Counted from the first letter of the stretch, positions 50,391 to 59,552 are shown. The stretch: DNA of 64,000 nucleotides from Geodermatophilus amargosae (GCF_900116515.1 NZ_FPBA01000002.1:62001-126000), one strand, 5' to 3'. Numbers and translations are program-made. The notes: generated by a model not told the origin, from the sequence alone.

Positions 50391-51560
50391 GTGGCGCTGC
50401 GTCCCCCGCCGCTGCGGGTGTGGGTCTGGACGGCGGCCACGCTCGCGCTGGTCGTCGTCGCCACCCTCCTGTGGCGGGGGTCGAGCGTCGCGGCCACCGA
50501 CAGCACCACCGCGCCCGCGCCGGAGGCCCTTCCCGGCACCCCGTCCGGGGACCTGGCGCAGGCCTGGTCGGTCGACACCGGCGTCCCGCTGCCCCCCGGC
50601 GTCGTCGAGGGCGGCCGGGTGGTCGTGCCCTCCGCCGACGGCGTGACGGCGCTGGACCCGGCAACCGGCGAGGAGGCGTGGCACTACCGCCGCGCCGACG
50701 CCGCGCTGTGCGGCCTGAGCGCCAGCAACGGCCTGGTGGTCGCCGTCTTCCGCGCCGGCGACCGCTGTGACGAGGCGCTGGCGCTCACCGCCACCACCGG
50801 GGTGCGCGCCTGGACCCGCAACCTCAGCCTGCGCGGCGACGCGACGATCGCCGGCACCGACCAGGTGGTCCTCGCCAGCAGCGACACCGGGATCGTCGTG
50901 ATCGACCCGGTCGGTGACAACGTCCGCTGGCGGTCGGCCGCCGAGCCGGGCTGCGCGCTGGTGGACACCGCCGTCGGCAGCGCGGGGGTGGCGGTGCTGC
51001 AGCGCTGCGACGGCACGGCCGCCGTACAGCTGCGGCTGTTCGACTCCTTCTCCGGCCAGGCCCGCTGGACCCGCGACCTGACCGTCGCCGACGGCTCCGA
51101 CGTGCGGCTGGCCGGCGTCGACCGGCTCGTCGACGTCGTCGCCGGCGACGCGCTGCTGGTCCACCGTCCCGACGACGGCGCGCAGCTGCAGGAGCTCGCG
51201 CTCCCGGCCGCCACCGACGGCGGCGCGGAGGGCGACCCGGTCCTGCAGGGCGGCGTCGGCGACGTCGCCCTGGTGTGGGCGCGCGGCACCCTCTCGGCGC
51301 TGGACGGCACCACCGGGGCGCAGCTGTGGCAGGTGCCCGCACTCGGCCTGCCCACCGCGTCCGCCGTGGGCAAGGGCGAGGTGGGACGGGCCGGCGTGTG
51401 GGTCCCCGAGTCCGGCAGCCTGGTCCTGCGCGACCCGGCCACCGGCGCGGAGACCGCCCGGGTGGCGGTCGAGGACGCGCTGGAGCCCGGCGGCCGGGCC
51501 GCCGTCGTCGGGCCGGTGCTGGTCTACGCCCTCCCCGACCGGGTGGCCGGCTGGTCCTAG
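50391..51560 (+). CDS. PQQ-type beta-propeller membrane-anchored protein
   Basis: 389 residues. One N-terminal membrane helix (RVWVWTAATLALVVVATLLW, about 9-28), then beta-propeller blades marked by GVTALDPATGEEAWHYR, GVRAWTRNLS, SGQARWTRDL, and GTTGAQLWQVP. Two cysteine pairs sit in the outer domain. These are scaffolds similar to BamB-type repeats; role unknown. It begins 11 bases after the helicase stop, so it is probably co-transcribed. It matches Rv3212. Confidence 0.85.
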   Translation: MALRPPPLRVWVWTAATLALVVVATLLWRGSSVAATDSTTAPAPEALPGTPSGDLAQAWSVDTGVPLPPGVVEGGRVVVPSADGVTALDPATGEEAWHYRRADAALCGLSASNGLVVAVFRAGDRCDEALALTATTGVRAWTRNLSLRGDATIAGTDQVVLASSDTGIVVIDPVGDNVRWRSAAEPGCALVDTAVGSAGVAVLQRCDGTAAVQLRLFDSFSGQARWTRDLTVADGSDVRLAGVDRLVDVVAGDALLVHRPDDGAQLQELALPAATDGGAEGDPVLQGGVGDVALVWARGTLSALDGTTGAQLWQVPALGLPTASAVGKGEVGRAGVWVPESGSLVLRDPATGAETARVAVEDALEPGGRAAVVGPVLVYALPDRVAGWS

Positions 51561-51564
51561 GAGG

Positions 51565-51613
51565 CCTCCCTGCCCCCCGCCACTCGCGAGCTCGCGGCGG
51601 GACCCTGCAGGGT
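51565..51613 (+). repeat. Dispersed repeat family 1, copy C
   Basis: Starts 4 bases after the beta-propeller stop: CTCCCTGCCCCCCGCCACTCG then GCTCGCGGCGGGACCCTGCAGG. The last 19 bases are identical to copy A at 14111. Confidence 0.5.
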
Positions 51614-51655
51614 CGCCCGGCGGCGCGGTCCCGACAGGCGGGGTTCACTGGGACC

Positions 51656-52570
51656 ATGGTCCTGCCCGGTACCTCCGACAGCCCCGACCTCGCCATCGCC
51701 CCCGACGACCTGCGCCAGCTGGCCGAACACGACGCCTCGCCGCGCACCCTGCCGGGCCGGGCCGGGCCGCTGGCCGCGCTGGACACCGGCGGCGACGGGC
51801 GCAGCGGCACGGTGCTGCTGGTCGCCGGCTACACGGGCAGCAAGGAGGACTTCGCCCCGCTGCTCGCGCCGCTGGCCGCCGGGGGCCACCGCGTCGTCGC
51901 GATCGACCAGCGCGGGCAGTACGAGTCCCCCGGCCCCGACGACCCGGACGCCTACTCGGTCGCCGAGCTCGCCGCCGACGTCGTCGAGGTGGCGCACCTG
52001 CTCCGGGAGGAGACCGGCACCCCGCACCTCCTCGGGCACAGCTTCGGCGGGCTGGTCAGCCGGGCCGCCGTCCTGGCCGACCCCGCTGCCTTCCGGTCGC
52101 TGACCCTGCTGGGGTCGGGTCCCTCGAAGCTCGTCGGCCCGCGCGCCGACCTGCTCGAGCACCTCGGCCCGCTGCTGGAGCAGGGCGGCGTCGAACTGGT
52201 GCACGCCACGCTCGAGCAGCTGGCCATGACCGACGAGCGCGCCCAGGTGGTGCCCGAGGCCACCCGTGCCTTCTACGCCCGCCGGTTCCTCGCCAACACC
52301 GCCGCCGGGCTGCGCGGCATGGCCGACGCCATGACCTCCGAGCCCGACCGGGTCGCCGAGCTGGCCGCCACCGGGATCCCGGTGCTGGTCGCCCACGGCG
52401 CCGCCGACGACGCGTGGACGCCGGCCGCGCAGGCGGAGATGGCCCGGCGGCTGGGCGCCCGCCACGAGGTCATCGCCGGCGCGATCCACTCCCCCGCCGT
52501 CGAGAACCCACCCCGCACCCTCGAGGTGCTCACGTCGTTCTGGTCGTCGCTGTCGGACGACGCCCGGTGA
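51656..52570 (+). CDS. Alpha/beta hydrolase (lipase/esterase type)
   Basis: 304 residues. VAGYTGSKEDF forms the oxyanion segment, the nucleophile is in LLGHSFGGLVSRA, the acid in VAHGAADDAWTP and the catalytic His near AGAIHSPAVENP. It carries no signal peptide. The substrate is unknown. The stop overlaps the GTG of the MpaB-type oxygenase gene (GTGA), so the pair is one operon. A TTCACT box 7 bases before the ATG may be a weak -10. Confidence 0.88.
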   Translation: MVLPGTSDSPDLAIAPDDLRQLAEHDASPRTLPGRAGPLAALDTGGDGRSGTVLLVAGYTGSKEDFAPLLAPLAAGGHRVVAIDQRGQYESPGPDDPDAYSVAELAADVVEVAHLLREETGTPHLLGHSFGGLVSRAAVLADPAAFRSLTLLGSGPSKLVGPRADLLEHLGPLLEQGGVELVHATLEQLAMTDERAQVVPEATRAFYARRFLANTAAGLRGMADAMTSEPDRVAELAATGIPVLVAHGAADDAWTPAAQAEMARRLGARHEVIAGAIHSPAVENPPRTLEVLTSFWSSLSDDAR

Positions 52571-53436
52571 CCGGTGCCCGGATCTCGGCCCGCGACTGGT
52601 CGGCCGAGGAGGACCTGCTCGGCTTCTTCGGTCCCGACAGCGTCACCTGGAAGGTGCACGCCGACCCCGTCTACAGCGTCGGCGGGCTGCGCGCGCTGCT
52701 GCTGCAGGCGCTGCACCCGGTGGCGATGGACGGCGTCGCCCGCAACTCGACGTTCCGCGAGTCGCCGTGGCAGCGGCTGGTGCGCACCGCCGAGTACGTG
52801 GACGTGCTGACCTTCGGTACCCGGCGGGAGGCGGTGCGCGCCGTCCGGCGGGTCCGCGGGCTGCACCGGCCGCTGAGCGGCACCGAGGAGACCACCGGGC
52901 GCAGCTACCGCGTCGACGACCCCGACCTGCTGCTGTGGGTGCACAACTGCGAGGTCGACTCGCTGCTCGACGTCGCCCGCCGGGTCGGTGTGGTCACCGA
53001 CGTCGAGGCCGACCGCTACGTGGCCGAGCAGGTGACCGCCGCCGAGCTGATCGGCGTCGACCGCGCCGACGTCCCGGCGTCGGTGGCGGAGCTGGCGGAC
53101 TACTTCGAGCGGGTCCGGCCGCAGCTCGCGCTCACCCCGGCCGGGCGGGAGGCCTGGCGCTTCCTCGTCGTCCCGCCGATGCCGCGCTGGGTGCAGTTCC
53201 TGACCCCGGCCCGGCCGGCGTGGGGCTCGCTGGCCTCGCTGGGTGTGGCGACGCTGCCGCCGTGGGCGCGGAAGCTGGCCTCGCTGCCCGGCCTGACGCT
53301 GACCGACGCCGCGGCGACGGCGGCGCTGCGGGCGTTCCGCACCGGGATGCTGGCGCTGCCCGAGCGGGCGCGGCACTCGCCGACCCGGCGGGCCGGGTTC
53401 GAGCGGACGGCGTCCGCGGTGGCGGTGGGCGCCTGA
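52567..53436 (+). CDS. MpaB/DUF2236 family oxygenase-like protein
   Basis: 289 residues. Family features: LLQALHPVAMDGVARNSTF, SPWQRLVRTAEYV, and LLLWVHNCEVDSLLDVA, the histidine-bearing helices thought to hold haem. The family includes the fungal MpaB oxygenase and latex-clearing proteins; the bacterial members are mostly uncharacterised. Translational coupling to the hydrolase suggests oxidation followed by hydrolysis of a shared lipid-like substrate, which is inference. Confidence 0.85.
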   Translation: MTGARISARDWSAEEDLLGFFGPDSVTWKVHADPVYSVGGLRALLLQALHPVAMDGVARNSTFRESPWQRLVRTAEYVDVLTFGTRREAVRAVRRVRGLHRPLSGTEETTGRSYRVDDPDLLLWVHNCEVDSLLDVARRVGVVTDVEADRYVAEQVTAAELIGVDRADVPASVAELADYFERVRPQLALTPAGREAWRFLVVPPMPRWVQFLTPARPAWGSLASLGVATLPPWARKLASLPGLTLTDAAATAALRAFRTGMLALPERARHSPTRRAGFERTASAVAVGA

Positions 53437-53467
53437 GTCACGGGGCGGGACCGCCCCGGGGACCCAC

Positions 53468-56011
53468 TCAGGCCGAGGGCGTCGCCGCCAGGACGTGGTC
53501 GACGACGGTCGTCACGTAGGGGACCTTGAGCAACGCGTTGTGGTCGCAGTCGACCTCCACCACGTCGTGCTCCCCGGTGAGCAGCCGATCCCAGCGGCGG
53601 GGGTCGTCGGGGTTCTCGTTGGACAACACAGCGAGTGCGCGACCCGGCCACGGCGTGGGGCGGTGGAAGCGGGCCACCCGGGCGCCGAGCTGGTGGAAGA
53701 CGTCCTTGCGCTCCTCGGCCGAGTAGGCCACCAGGCCCGCGCCGAGGATGCGCAGCCTGGTACGCCACAGCTGCCGCCGGCTCTGCGGCGAGAACTGCGG
53801 ACCCATGGGGGCCATGCCCGGCCCGACGGTCTCCCCGGGCAGGTAGGTGTCGAGCAGGGTGAGCAGCTCGACCCGCCGACCGCGCGCCGACAACAGGTGG
53901 GCCAGAGCGAGGACGACCAAGCCGCCCATCGAGTGGCCGACGAGCTGCACCGGGCCCTCGGGCGCGATCCGCTCGACCACCCGCAGACAGCGGCGGGCGG
54001 CGCGCCCCACTGTCCAGTCGGGGATGCCGCGCCCGTCGAAGCCGTGCGCTTGCAGCGCGTACACCGGCTGGTCGGGCCCGAGGGCCGCGGCGAAGGCCTC
54101 GAAGTAGGCCGCCTCACCGCCCGCTCCGGCCAGGCAGAACATCGGCGTGCGCGTCCCGGTGGTTCGCAGCCGCACCAGGTCGGGCACCCGATCGGTGCTC
54201 CCCCCACGCCGCGCGAGGACGACCCGCCCGGTGAAGTCGGCCAGCGTCGGGTGCTCGGCGAGATCCCCGGCGACCAGAGCGACACCGAGCTCGGCCTGCA
54301 GCCGGGCCAGCATCTCCTCGACGGCCAACGAGTCCCCGCCCAGGGCGGTGAAGCTCTCGTCCCGCCCGACGACGTCCAGGCGCAGCACCACGGCCCAGAT
54401 GCGAGCCACCTGCCGCTCCGCCTCGCCCGCCGGAGGCACCGGTTCCGGCCGCGGCGGCGGCTCGGGCAGCCCGCGGACGTCGACCTTGCCGCGCTCGCTG
54501 CGCGGCAGCACCGGCAACAGCACGACGTCGCGCGGGACCATGTAGTCGGGCAGCACGCGTGCGACCGCGCTGCGCAGCGCCGCCGGGGACGGCGTCCGCC
54601 GCGCCGGGTCGGGCACCACCCAGGCGACCAGCCGAACCTGCCCCGCCCCGTCGGTCCGGCCTCGGACCACAGCGTCGGCGACCTCGGGCAGGGAGCGCAG
54701 CACCGCCTCGACCTCCGCGGGCTCGACCAGGTAGCCGCGCACCTTCACGGCGTCATCGGCGCGCCCGACCAGGTGCAGCACGCCGTCGGCATCGAGTCGC
54801 GCTCTGTCGCCGGTGCGGAACCGCGTCCGGCCGTCGGGCAGCGGGGTGAACACGGCCGCGGTCGCCTCGGGGTCCTTCCAGTAGCCGGCGGACATGTACT
54901 CCGAGACCACGTGGAGGACGCCCACCTCACCCGGCGGCACCGGATCGCCGCCGGCATCCAGGACGACGAGCTCGCGCAGGGGCACCGCCCGCCCGGCCGG
55001 CACCACGCCGTCGGGCAGCGGGTCGCCTGGGCCGATCGGGTGGATGGTGAGGTCGCAGCTCTCCGAGGAGCCCATCCAGTTGGCGAAGACCGCGTCCTCG
55101 CGCAGCCGGGGCCGGAACGCGGCGACATCGGCGCCGTGGACCTTCTCCCCGGCCGTGGTGACGATGCGCACCGAGTCCAGGACAGCACCCTCGGGCAGGG
55201 CCTCCCCGATCGACCGCAGCAGCGACGGGGTGCAGTGCAGGGTGGTGACGCGGCTGGTGGCCAGCCAGTCGACGAGGTCGCGCAAGCCGTGTACCCGGGG
55301 GTCGCGGGTGACCACCGTGGCGCCGTTGAGCAGCGCCGCGAAGACCAGGATCTGACCAGCCGCGAACGACGCCGGCAGCACGAGCGAGACGCGGTCCCCC
55401 GGCACGAGCGCCAGGGCGTCGCGGCAGGTGTGACCGATGCCGAGCACGGTGCGCTGCGTGTACACCACGCCCTTGGGCACGCCGGTGGTGCCCGAGGTGA
55501 AGATGATCGACGCCGGCGCGTCCAGGCCGGGAGTGGGCAGGTCGGCGGTGTCCCCCGTCCCCGCGCCGGGTAGCAGGCCGCGCACCGACTCGACCCCGGG
55601 CAACCGCGCAGCGAGCGCGGAGCGGGCGTCGTCGGCCAGGACGACCTCGACGCCGGCCCGCTCGGCGATGACGCCGATGCGCTCCTCGGGCAGCGCGACA
55701 TCGAGGAAGACCGCGGGCCGGCCGGAGACGAGGACGGCGGCGAAGGCCGCGATGCTGTCGGTGCCCTGCTCGGCCAGGACGGCGACGGGGCGCGGCGGCA
55801 CGTCGGGATCGGCGTCCGGCAGCTCGGCGACGAGGGCACGGATGCGGCTGCCGAGCTCGCGGTAACTGAGCGACCCCTCGGCCGACTCGATGGCGGGGAT
55901 GTCGCCGAAGGCTGCGACGACCTCCTCGAGGCGCTGGCGGACGTCGGTCCAGTACCCGGGCATCACGAGGGGGGTCAGCGCGCCCACGACCTCGGCGTTC
56001 GTCGTCGACAT
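53468..56011 (-). CDS. Stand-alone NRPS-like A-T-TE protein
   Basis: 847 residues. The adenylation domain (about 1-500) has IIFTSGTTGVPKGVVYT, GSSESCDLT, RTGDRARLDADG, GRADDAVKVRGYLVEP, and the catalytic Lys in RSERGKVDV. The carrier domain holds the phosphopantetheine Ser561 in LGGDSLAVEE. The thioesterase has S694 in GHSMGG, D721 and H824 (CDHNAL). No condensation or reductase domain is present. It should activate one acid, load it and release or couple it; the product is unknown. The ATG at 56011 has no clear ribosome site. The gene is not in the mycobacterial-type block, so it is likely an accessory. Confidence 0.88.
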   Translation of the reverse strand: MSTTNAEVVGALTPLVMPGYWTDVRQRLEEVVAAFGDIPAIESAEGSLSYRELGSRIRALVAELPDADPDVPPRPVAVLAEQGTDSIAAFAAVLVSGRPAVFLDVALPEERIGVIAERAGVEVVLADDARSALAARLPGVESVRGLLPGAGTGDTADLPTPGLDAPASIIFTSGTTGVPKGVVYTQRTVLGIGHTCRDALALVPGDRVSLVLPASFAAGQILVFAALLNGATVVTRDPRVHGLRDLVDWLATSRVTTLHCTPSLLRSIGEALPEGAVLDSVRIVTTAGEKVHGADVAAFRPRLREDAVFANWMGSSESCDLTIHPIGPGDPLPDGVVPAGRAVPLRELVVLDAGGDPVPPGEVGVLHVVSEYMSAGYWKDPEATAAVFTPLPDGRTRFRTGDRARLDADGVLHLVGRADDAVKVRGYLVEPAEVEAVLRSLPEVADAVVRGRTDGAGQVRLVAWVVPDPARRTPSPAALRSAVARVLPDYMVPRDVVLLPVLPRSERGKVDVRGLPEPPPRPEPVPPAGEAERQVARIWAVVLRLDVVGRDESFTALGGDSLAVEEMLARLQAELGVALVAGDLAEHPTLADFTGRVVLARRGGSTDRVPDLVRLRTTGTRTPMFCLAGAGGEAAYFEAFAAALGPDQPVYALQAHGFDGRGIPDWTVGRAARRCLRVVERIAPEGPVQLVGHSMGGLVVLALAHLLSARGRRVELLTLLDTYLPGETVGPGMAPMGPQFSPQSRRQLWRTRLRILGAGLVAYSAEERKDVFHQLGARVARFHRPTPWPGRALAVLSNENPDDPRRWDRLLTGEHDVVEVDCDHNALLKVPYVTTVVDHVLAATPSA

Positions 56012-56135
56012 GGGCCGACTCTGGGACGCCGACCCCACGCGGTGCAACGATTCCTGCGGAAAGAACGAGCGTTCACCCTTTCGAGGCACCGACTCGTGCC
56101 CTGCGGTGGCCGCCCGGAGCGCTCCGCCTGCCCGG

Positions 56136-56999
56136 TCACCCCGGAGGTGCGTCCTCAGGAGGTAGGAAGCTCCACGTCTCGCGCGGCGGGGTCGCCGCCT
56201 GGCCGGCCGGGCAGCTGGGCCGGAAGTCGCACCAGCCGCACTGCCGGCCGGTGACCGTGGGGAACGCCTCGTCCGGTGGCACGCCGTCCTCGAGCGCCCG
56301 GGTGGCGACGGCGATGTCGGCGGCCACGTCCTCGGCGCGGCGCACGTGGTTGGCCAGCGACCGCTCGGTGTGCTCGAAGGAGGCCACCGTGCCGCTGGGC
56401 AGGTGGTGCAGCTCGACCCGGCTGCACGGCCGGCGCAGCGTGCGCCGCACGCCGAGCACGTAGGCGGCCAGCGCCGCCGACCCGCGGGCCTCGTCGTCGG
56501 TGCTGGGCACCCGGCCGGTCTTGTAGTCGACGACGACCAGCTCGTCGCCGCGCTGGTCGATGCGGTCGACCCGGCCGGTCAGCACGAGCCGCTCGGTGGT
56601 GCACGAGACCTGCCGCTCCAGCCCGACCGGCTCCTCGGCGGGGTCCAGCGACTCGACGTAGCCGGTGATCCAGCCGGCCGCCGTGGCGCGCCACCGGGCG
56701 GCCTGCTCGTCGTCACGGAAGCCGTTGGCACTCCAGACGCCGTAGAGCAGCTGCCGGGCGGCTCCCGCCGTGCGGCGGGCCCGCGGCTGGTCCCACCAGG
56801 AGCGCAGCGCGGCGTGCACCGCCGACCCGACCGAGTTGTGCGCCCACGGCGGGCCCTTGGCTGGCGCCGGCCGGTCGACGTAGGCGTACCGGTAGCGGCG
56901 CGGGCAGTCGGCGAAGGTGGCCAGCTTGCTCGGCGTCGCGGGGAAGAGCCGGCGCGGCATGCCGGGCATCTCCAGCTGCGCGCCGTCGGACTGCCTCAT
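56136..56999 (-). CDS. RecB-family PD-(D/E)xK nuclease with Fe-S cluster
   Basis: 287 residues. Cas4/RecB-nuclease signature: FADCPRRYRYAYVDRP (first Cys), VGSAVHAAL, TGRVDRID, VVVDYKTGR, and the terminal CGWCDFRPSCP cysteine triad for a 4Fe-4S cluster. It is a stand-alone nuclease like Rv2119; partner unknown. It is encoded 9 bases from the PHP phosphatase gene on the same strand. Confidence 0.9.
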   Translation of the reverse strand: MRQSDGAQLEMPGMPRRLFPATPSKLATFADCPRRYRYAYVDRPAPAKGPPWAHNSVGSAVHAALRSWWDQPRARRTAGAARQLLYGVWSANGFRDDEQAARWRATAAGWITGYVESLDPAEEPVGLERQVSCTTERLVLTGRVDRIDQRGDELVVVDYKTGRVPSTDDEARGSAALAAYVLGVRRTLRRPCSRVELHHLPSGTVASFEHTERSLANHVRRAEDVAADIAVATRALEDGVPPDEAFPTVTGRQCGWCDFRPSCPAGQAATPPRETWSFLPPEDAPPG

Positions 57000-57008
57000 C
57001 CGGTCACG

Positions 57009-57884
57009 CTAACCGGCAGCGCCGCCTCGGCCGGCCAGTGGCACGCTGCCCGTGGACGCGGCCACCAGCGCCTCGTACTGGGCGGGGTCGGTGGTGCACG
57101 CGCCGATCGGCGTCGCCTTGTTGGCGCCGTGGTAGTCGCTGGACCCGGTCACCAGCAGGCCGAGGTCGCCGGCCAGGCCGCGCAGGTGCGCGCGCTCGGC
57201 CGGGCTGTGGTCGGGGTGGTCGACCTCCAGCCCGACCAGCCCGGCGCCGGCCATCGCCGCGATCGCGACGTCGTCGACCACCCGGCCGCGCCGGGTGGCC
57301 AGTCCGTGCGCGAACACCGGCACGCCGCCGGCGGCGCGGACCATGCGGATCCCCTCGAGGACGTCGGTGTCGGCCTTGGTCACGTGGAAGGGGCTGCCCT
57401 GGTGCAGCAGGGTGGCGAAGGCCTGGTCCACCGAGTCGACGACGCCGGCCTCGACCAGGGCGCGGGCCACGTGCGGGCGCCCCACCACCGCGCCGCCGCT
57501 GGCGTCCAGGATCCGCTCCCACTCGACCGGGTAGCCGGCCGCGGCGAGCGCGGCGACGATCCGCTGCCCCCGGTCCAGCCGCTCCTCCCGCAGCCGCCGG
57601 CGCTCCTCGGCGAGCTCGGGGTGGTCGGGGTCGAAGAGGTAGGCCAGCAGGTGCACGCTGACCGGCCGGCCCTCGGCGGGGAACCAGCGGGCCGACAGCT
57701 CCATGCCGGGGACGACGGTCAGCCCCTCCGGCCGGGCCGCGGCGGCGCTCGCCCACCCGTCGGTGGTGTCGTGGTCGGTGAGGGCGACGACGTCGAGGCC
57801 GGCGGCGCGGGCGGCGGCCACCAGGGTGGCCGGGCTGTCGGTGCCGTCGGAGACCGACGAGTGGGTGTGCAGGTCGATGCGCAT
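57009..57884 (-). CDS. PHP-domain phosphoesterase (nucleoside 3',5'-bisphosphate phosphatase type)
   Basis: 291 residues. Metal ligands in order: DLHTHSSVSDGTDSP, ALTDHDTTDG, GMELSARW, VFAHGLATR, and GSSDYHGANK. This is the YciV/RNase AM-like branch that removes 3'-phosphate from pAp or trims short RNA 5' ends. The ATG follows GGAGGCCG. It lies upstream of the RecB-like gene with a 9-base gap, so the two are probably co-transcribed. Confidence 0.92.
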   Translation of the reverse strand: MRIDLHTHSSVSDGTDSPATLVAAARAAGLDVVALTDHDTTDGWASAAAARPEGLTVVPGMELSARWFPAEGRPVSVHLLAYLFDPDHPELAEERRRLREERLDRGQRIVAALAAAGYPVEWERILDASGGAVVGRPHVARALVEAGVVDSVDQAFATLLHQGSPFHVTKADTDVLEGIRMVRAAGGVPVFAHGLATRRGRVVDDVAIAAMAGAGLVGLEVDHPDHSPAERAHLRGLAGDLGLLVTGSSDYHGANKATPIGACTTDPAQYEALVAASTGSVPLAGRGGAAG

Positions 57885-57919
57885 CGGCCTCCAGCCTCCC
57901 CCAGCCCCCCGGCCCGCGC

Positions 57920-58555
57920 TCAGGCCGCGCCGGGTGCCCCGGGCAGGCGCGGGATCGGCTGGGTGTCGCGCCGCTGCCCGGTGGGGGCGGGGTGTCCGTT
58001 CTCCGGGTTGCCCTCGTCGTCGCCGCCCGCGGCTCCTCCCCAGTCGCTGCCGAAGAGGAGCTCGCTCACCTCGCGGTAGAGCAGGTCCGCGCGCGGCAGG
58101 AAGGTGATCTGGGACAGCGCCTGCTGCGAGCCGGCCGACTCGAAGCGGAAGGTGCCGTAGCCGAGGACCTGGCCGAGCACGGTCTCCTTCCAGGTCAGGT
58201 CGGTGATCCTTCGCAGCGGCAGCAGGGTGACGGTGCGCGCGACGATCCCGGAGGTCAGCAGCACGCGGCGGCGCGTGACGATGAAGTGCCGCATCCACCA
58301 CTCGCCGGCCCGCAGCGCGAACCAGCCGAGGGCGCCGACGACGACGAGCAGGCCGACGCCGGAGCTGAACCGGTTGTCCGGGTCGAGGGTGAGCACCCAC
58401 AGGCCGACCAGCAGGACGGCCAGGGCATTCGCGCCCGGCCACAGCAGCACCGCCCAGTGCCGGCGGGTGGCCACGACGGCCTGCTCGCCGGGGAGCAGGT
58501 ACTTGGCGGCGTCCTTGGCCCACCGCGGCGGGCGGCCGCCGCCCGGGCCGGTCAC
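57920..58555 (-). CDS. bPH2 (DUF304) membrane protein
   Basis: 211 residues. Two adjacent helices (WPGANALAVLLVGLWVLTL and VGLLVVVGALGWFALRAG) are followed by a bacterial PH domain: RHFIVTRRRVLLTSGIVAR, LPLRRITDLTWKET, GYGTFRFES. The tail is Pro/Gly/Asp-rich. The function is unknown. The start GTG at 58555 is 6 bases from the stop of the small membrane protein encoded just upstream. Confidence 0.88.
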   Translation of the reverse strand: MTGPGGGRPPRWAKDAAKYLLPGEQAVVATRRHWAVLLWPGANALAVLLVGLWVLTLDPDNRFSSGVGLLVVVGALGWFALRAGEWWMRHFIVTRRRVLLTSGIVARTVTLLPLRRITDLTWKETVLGQVLGYGTFRFESAGSQQALSQITFLPRADLLYREVSELLFGSDWGGAAGGDDEGNPENGHPAPTGQRRDTQPIPRLPGAPGAA

Positions 58556-58561
58556 GGCCGC

Positions 58562-58720
58562 CTAGACGAGCGAGGTGACGAACGCGGCGATGGAGGAGGC
58601 AGCGTCGCCGAGTGCCTCACCGGCGCTCTTCACCATCTGCGCCGAGGACTCCGGCTGCTGGATCACGTAGAAGACGACGAAGGCGACGGCCAGCCAGACG
58701 AGGACCTTCTTCAGGTTCAC
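58562..58720 (-). CDS. Small single-pass membrane protein (52 aa)
   Basis: 52 residues: [20 protein letters not shown] starts the chain with a lysine pair and one membrane helix (about 5-20), then [19 protein letters not shown] and a hydrophobic end. The GTG follows GGAGGTGGCG. It is encoded upstream of the bPH2 gene with a 6-base gap, so they are probably one operon and may act together. The family is not recognised. Confidence 0.78.
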   Translation of the reverse strand: MNLKKVLVWLAVAFVVFYVIQQPESSAQMVKSAGEALGDAASSIAAFVTSLV

Positions 58721-58847
58721 CGCCACCTCCGGGGATCAGTTCGGACCGGCGGGCACGGCGCCCACGCGGGTCGGCCCGGAGGCCGTCACATGGGTAACAC
58801 AGGCACCAGGGCCCACCCGCCGGACACGCCGGGGAGAACCGGGCCGT

Positions 58848-59471
58848 TCACTCCCCCGGCAGCAGGTGCTCGCTGGGCGGGCCGAGCGGGAGGTCGGGAT
58901 AGAGGCGGTCACGCAGGTCGAGCAGGCGCAGCTCCTCGGCCAGCAGCCAGCCCGCAGACATCGGCCACATGACCAGCCACAGCCACACGCCGTAGGCCTC
59001 GCCGACGAAGGCCGCCCGGTCGTCGGACGTGGGCACCGCCCACAGGGGTGCGCGCTGGCCGGCCGCCTCGACCGCCGCCGACGAGGGGCCGGTGATGACG
59101 TCGCCGGGGTCGAGTCCGGGCAGTCCCGCGTAGCCGCAGCCCACGCCCATCCCGGGCTCCTCGGCGACCAGCACCAGCTCCGCCGCCCCGCCCAGCGGCG
59201 CCGGGCCGGCGCAGCCGACGACGATCGCCCGCGCGCCGGGCTCCCCACCCCAGGCCAGGCCGGTCACCGTCCAGCCCGACGGCACGGGGTCGGGCACCCA
59301 GGCGGGCACCCGGGCGTCGGCGGTGACCGCCGCGATGGCGTCGTGGGCGATGAGCGCGGTGTGGTGCAGCGGGGTGACCGCGCCGTGCAGGTGGCACCAG
59401 GCCACCGCCGAGTCCCCGGGGCGCACCACCAGTGCTTCGCCGCAGCGGGGACAGACCGGGGAGGCGCTCAT
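58848..59471 (-). CDS. DUF6758-like protein with N-terminal zinc ribbon
   Basis: 207 residues. [11 protein letters not shown] and a second pair CxH (AWCHLHG) make a short zinc-binding head; the rest is a mixed alpha/beta domain ([49 protein letters not shown]). The ATG at 59471 is the only good start. A -35/-10 pair (TTGACG, 17 bases, GACGGT) lies just upstream. The function is unknown; it is divergent from the Nudix gene. Confidence 0.78.
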   Translation of the reverse strand: MSASPVCPRCGEALVVRPGDSAVAWCHLHGAVTPLHHTALIAHDAIAAVTADARVPAWVPDPVPSGWTVTGLAWGGEPGARAIVVGCAGPAPLGGAAELVLVAEEPGMGVGCGYAGLPGLDPGDVITGPSSAAVEAAGQRAPLWAVPTSDDRAAFVGEAYGVWLWLVMWPMSAGWLLAEELRLLDLRDRLYPDLPLGPPSEHLLPGE

Positions 59472-59479
59472 CGGATGAC

Positions 59480-59508
59480 ACCGTCCTGTCACGCGGGGCC
59501 GACGTCAA
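59480..59508 (-). promoter_or_regulatory. Promoter of the DUF6758-like gene
   Basis: TTGACG (59508-59503), 17-base spacer, GACGGT (59485-59480); predicted transcript start about two bases from the ATG. Confidence 0.55.
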
Positions 59509-59540
59509 GCGCAGTCGGACGGTGCCGGGTCGCGTCACCG

Positions 59541-59546
59541 TACCCT
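59541..59546 (+). promoter_or_regulatory. -10 element, leaderless Nudix gene
   Basis: TACCCT ends 7 bases before the GTG at 59553. Confidence 0.55.
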
Positions 59547-59552
59547 GCGGCC

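Noticed and set aside
56012..56135. Slightly lower GC upstream of the A-T-TE gene as a sign of island border
   Set aside because: The dip is short and there is no integrase, tRNA, direct repeat or transposase; horizontal gain cannot be claimed from it.
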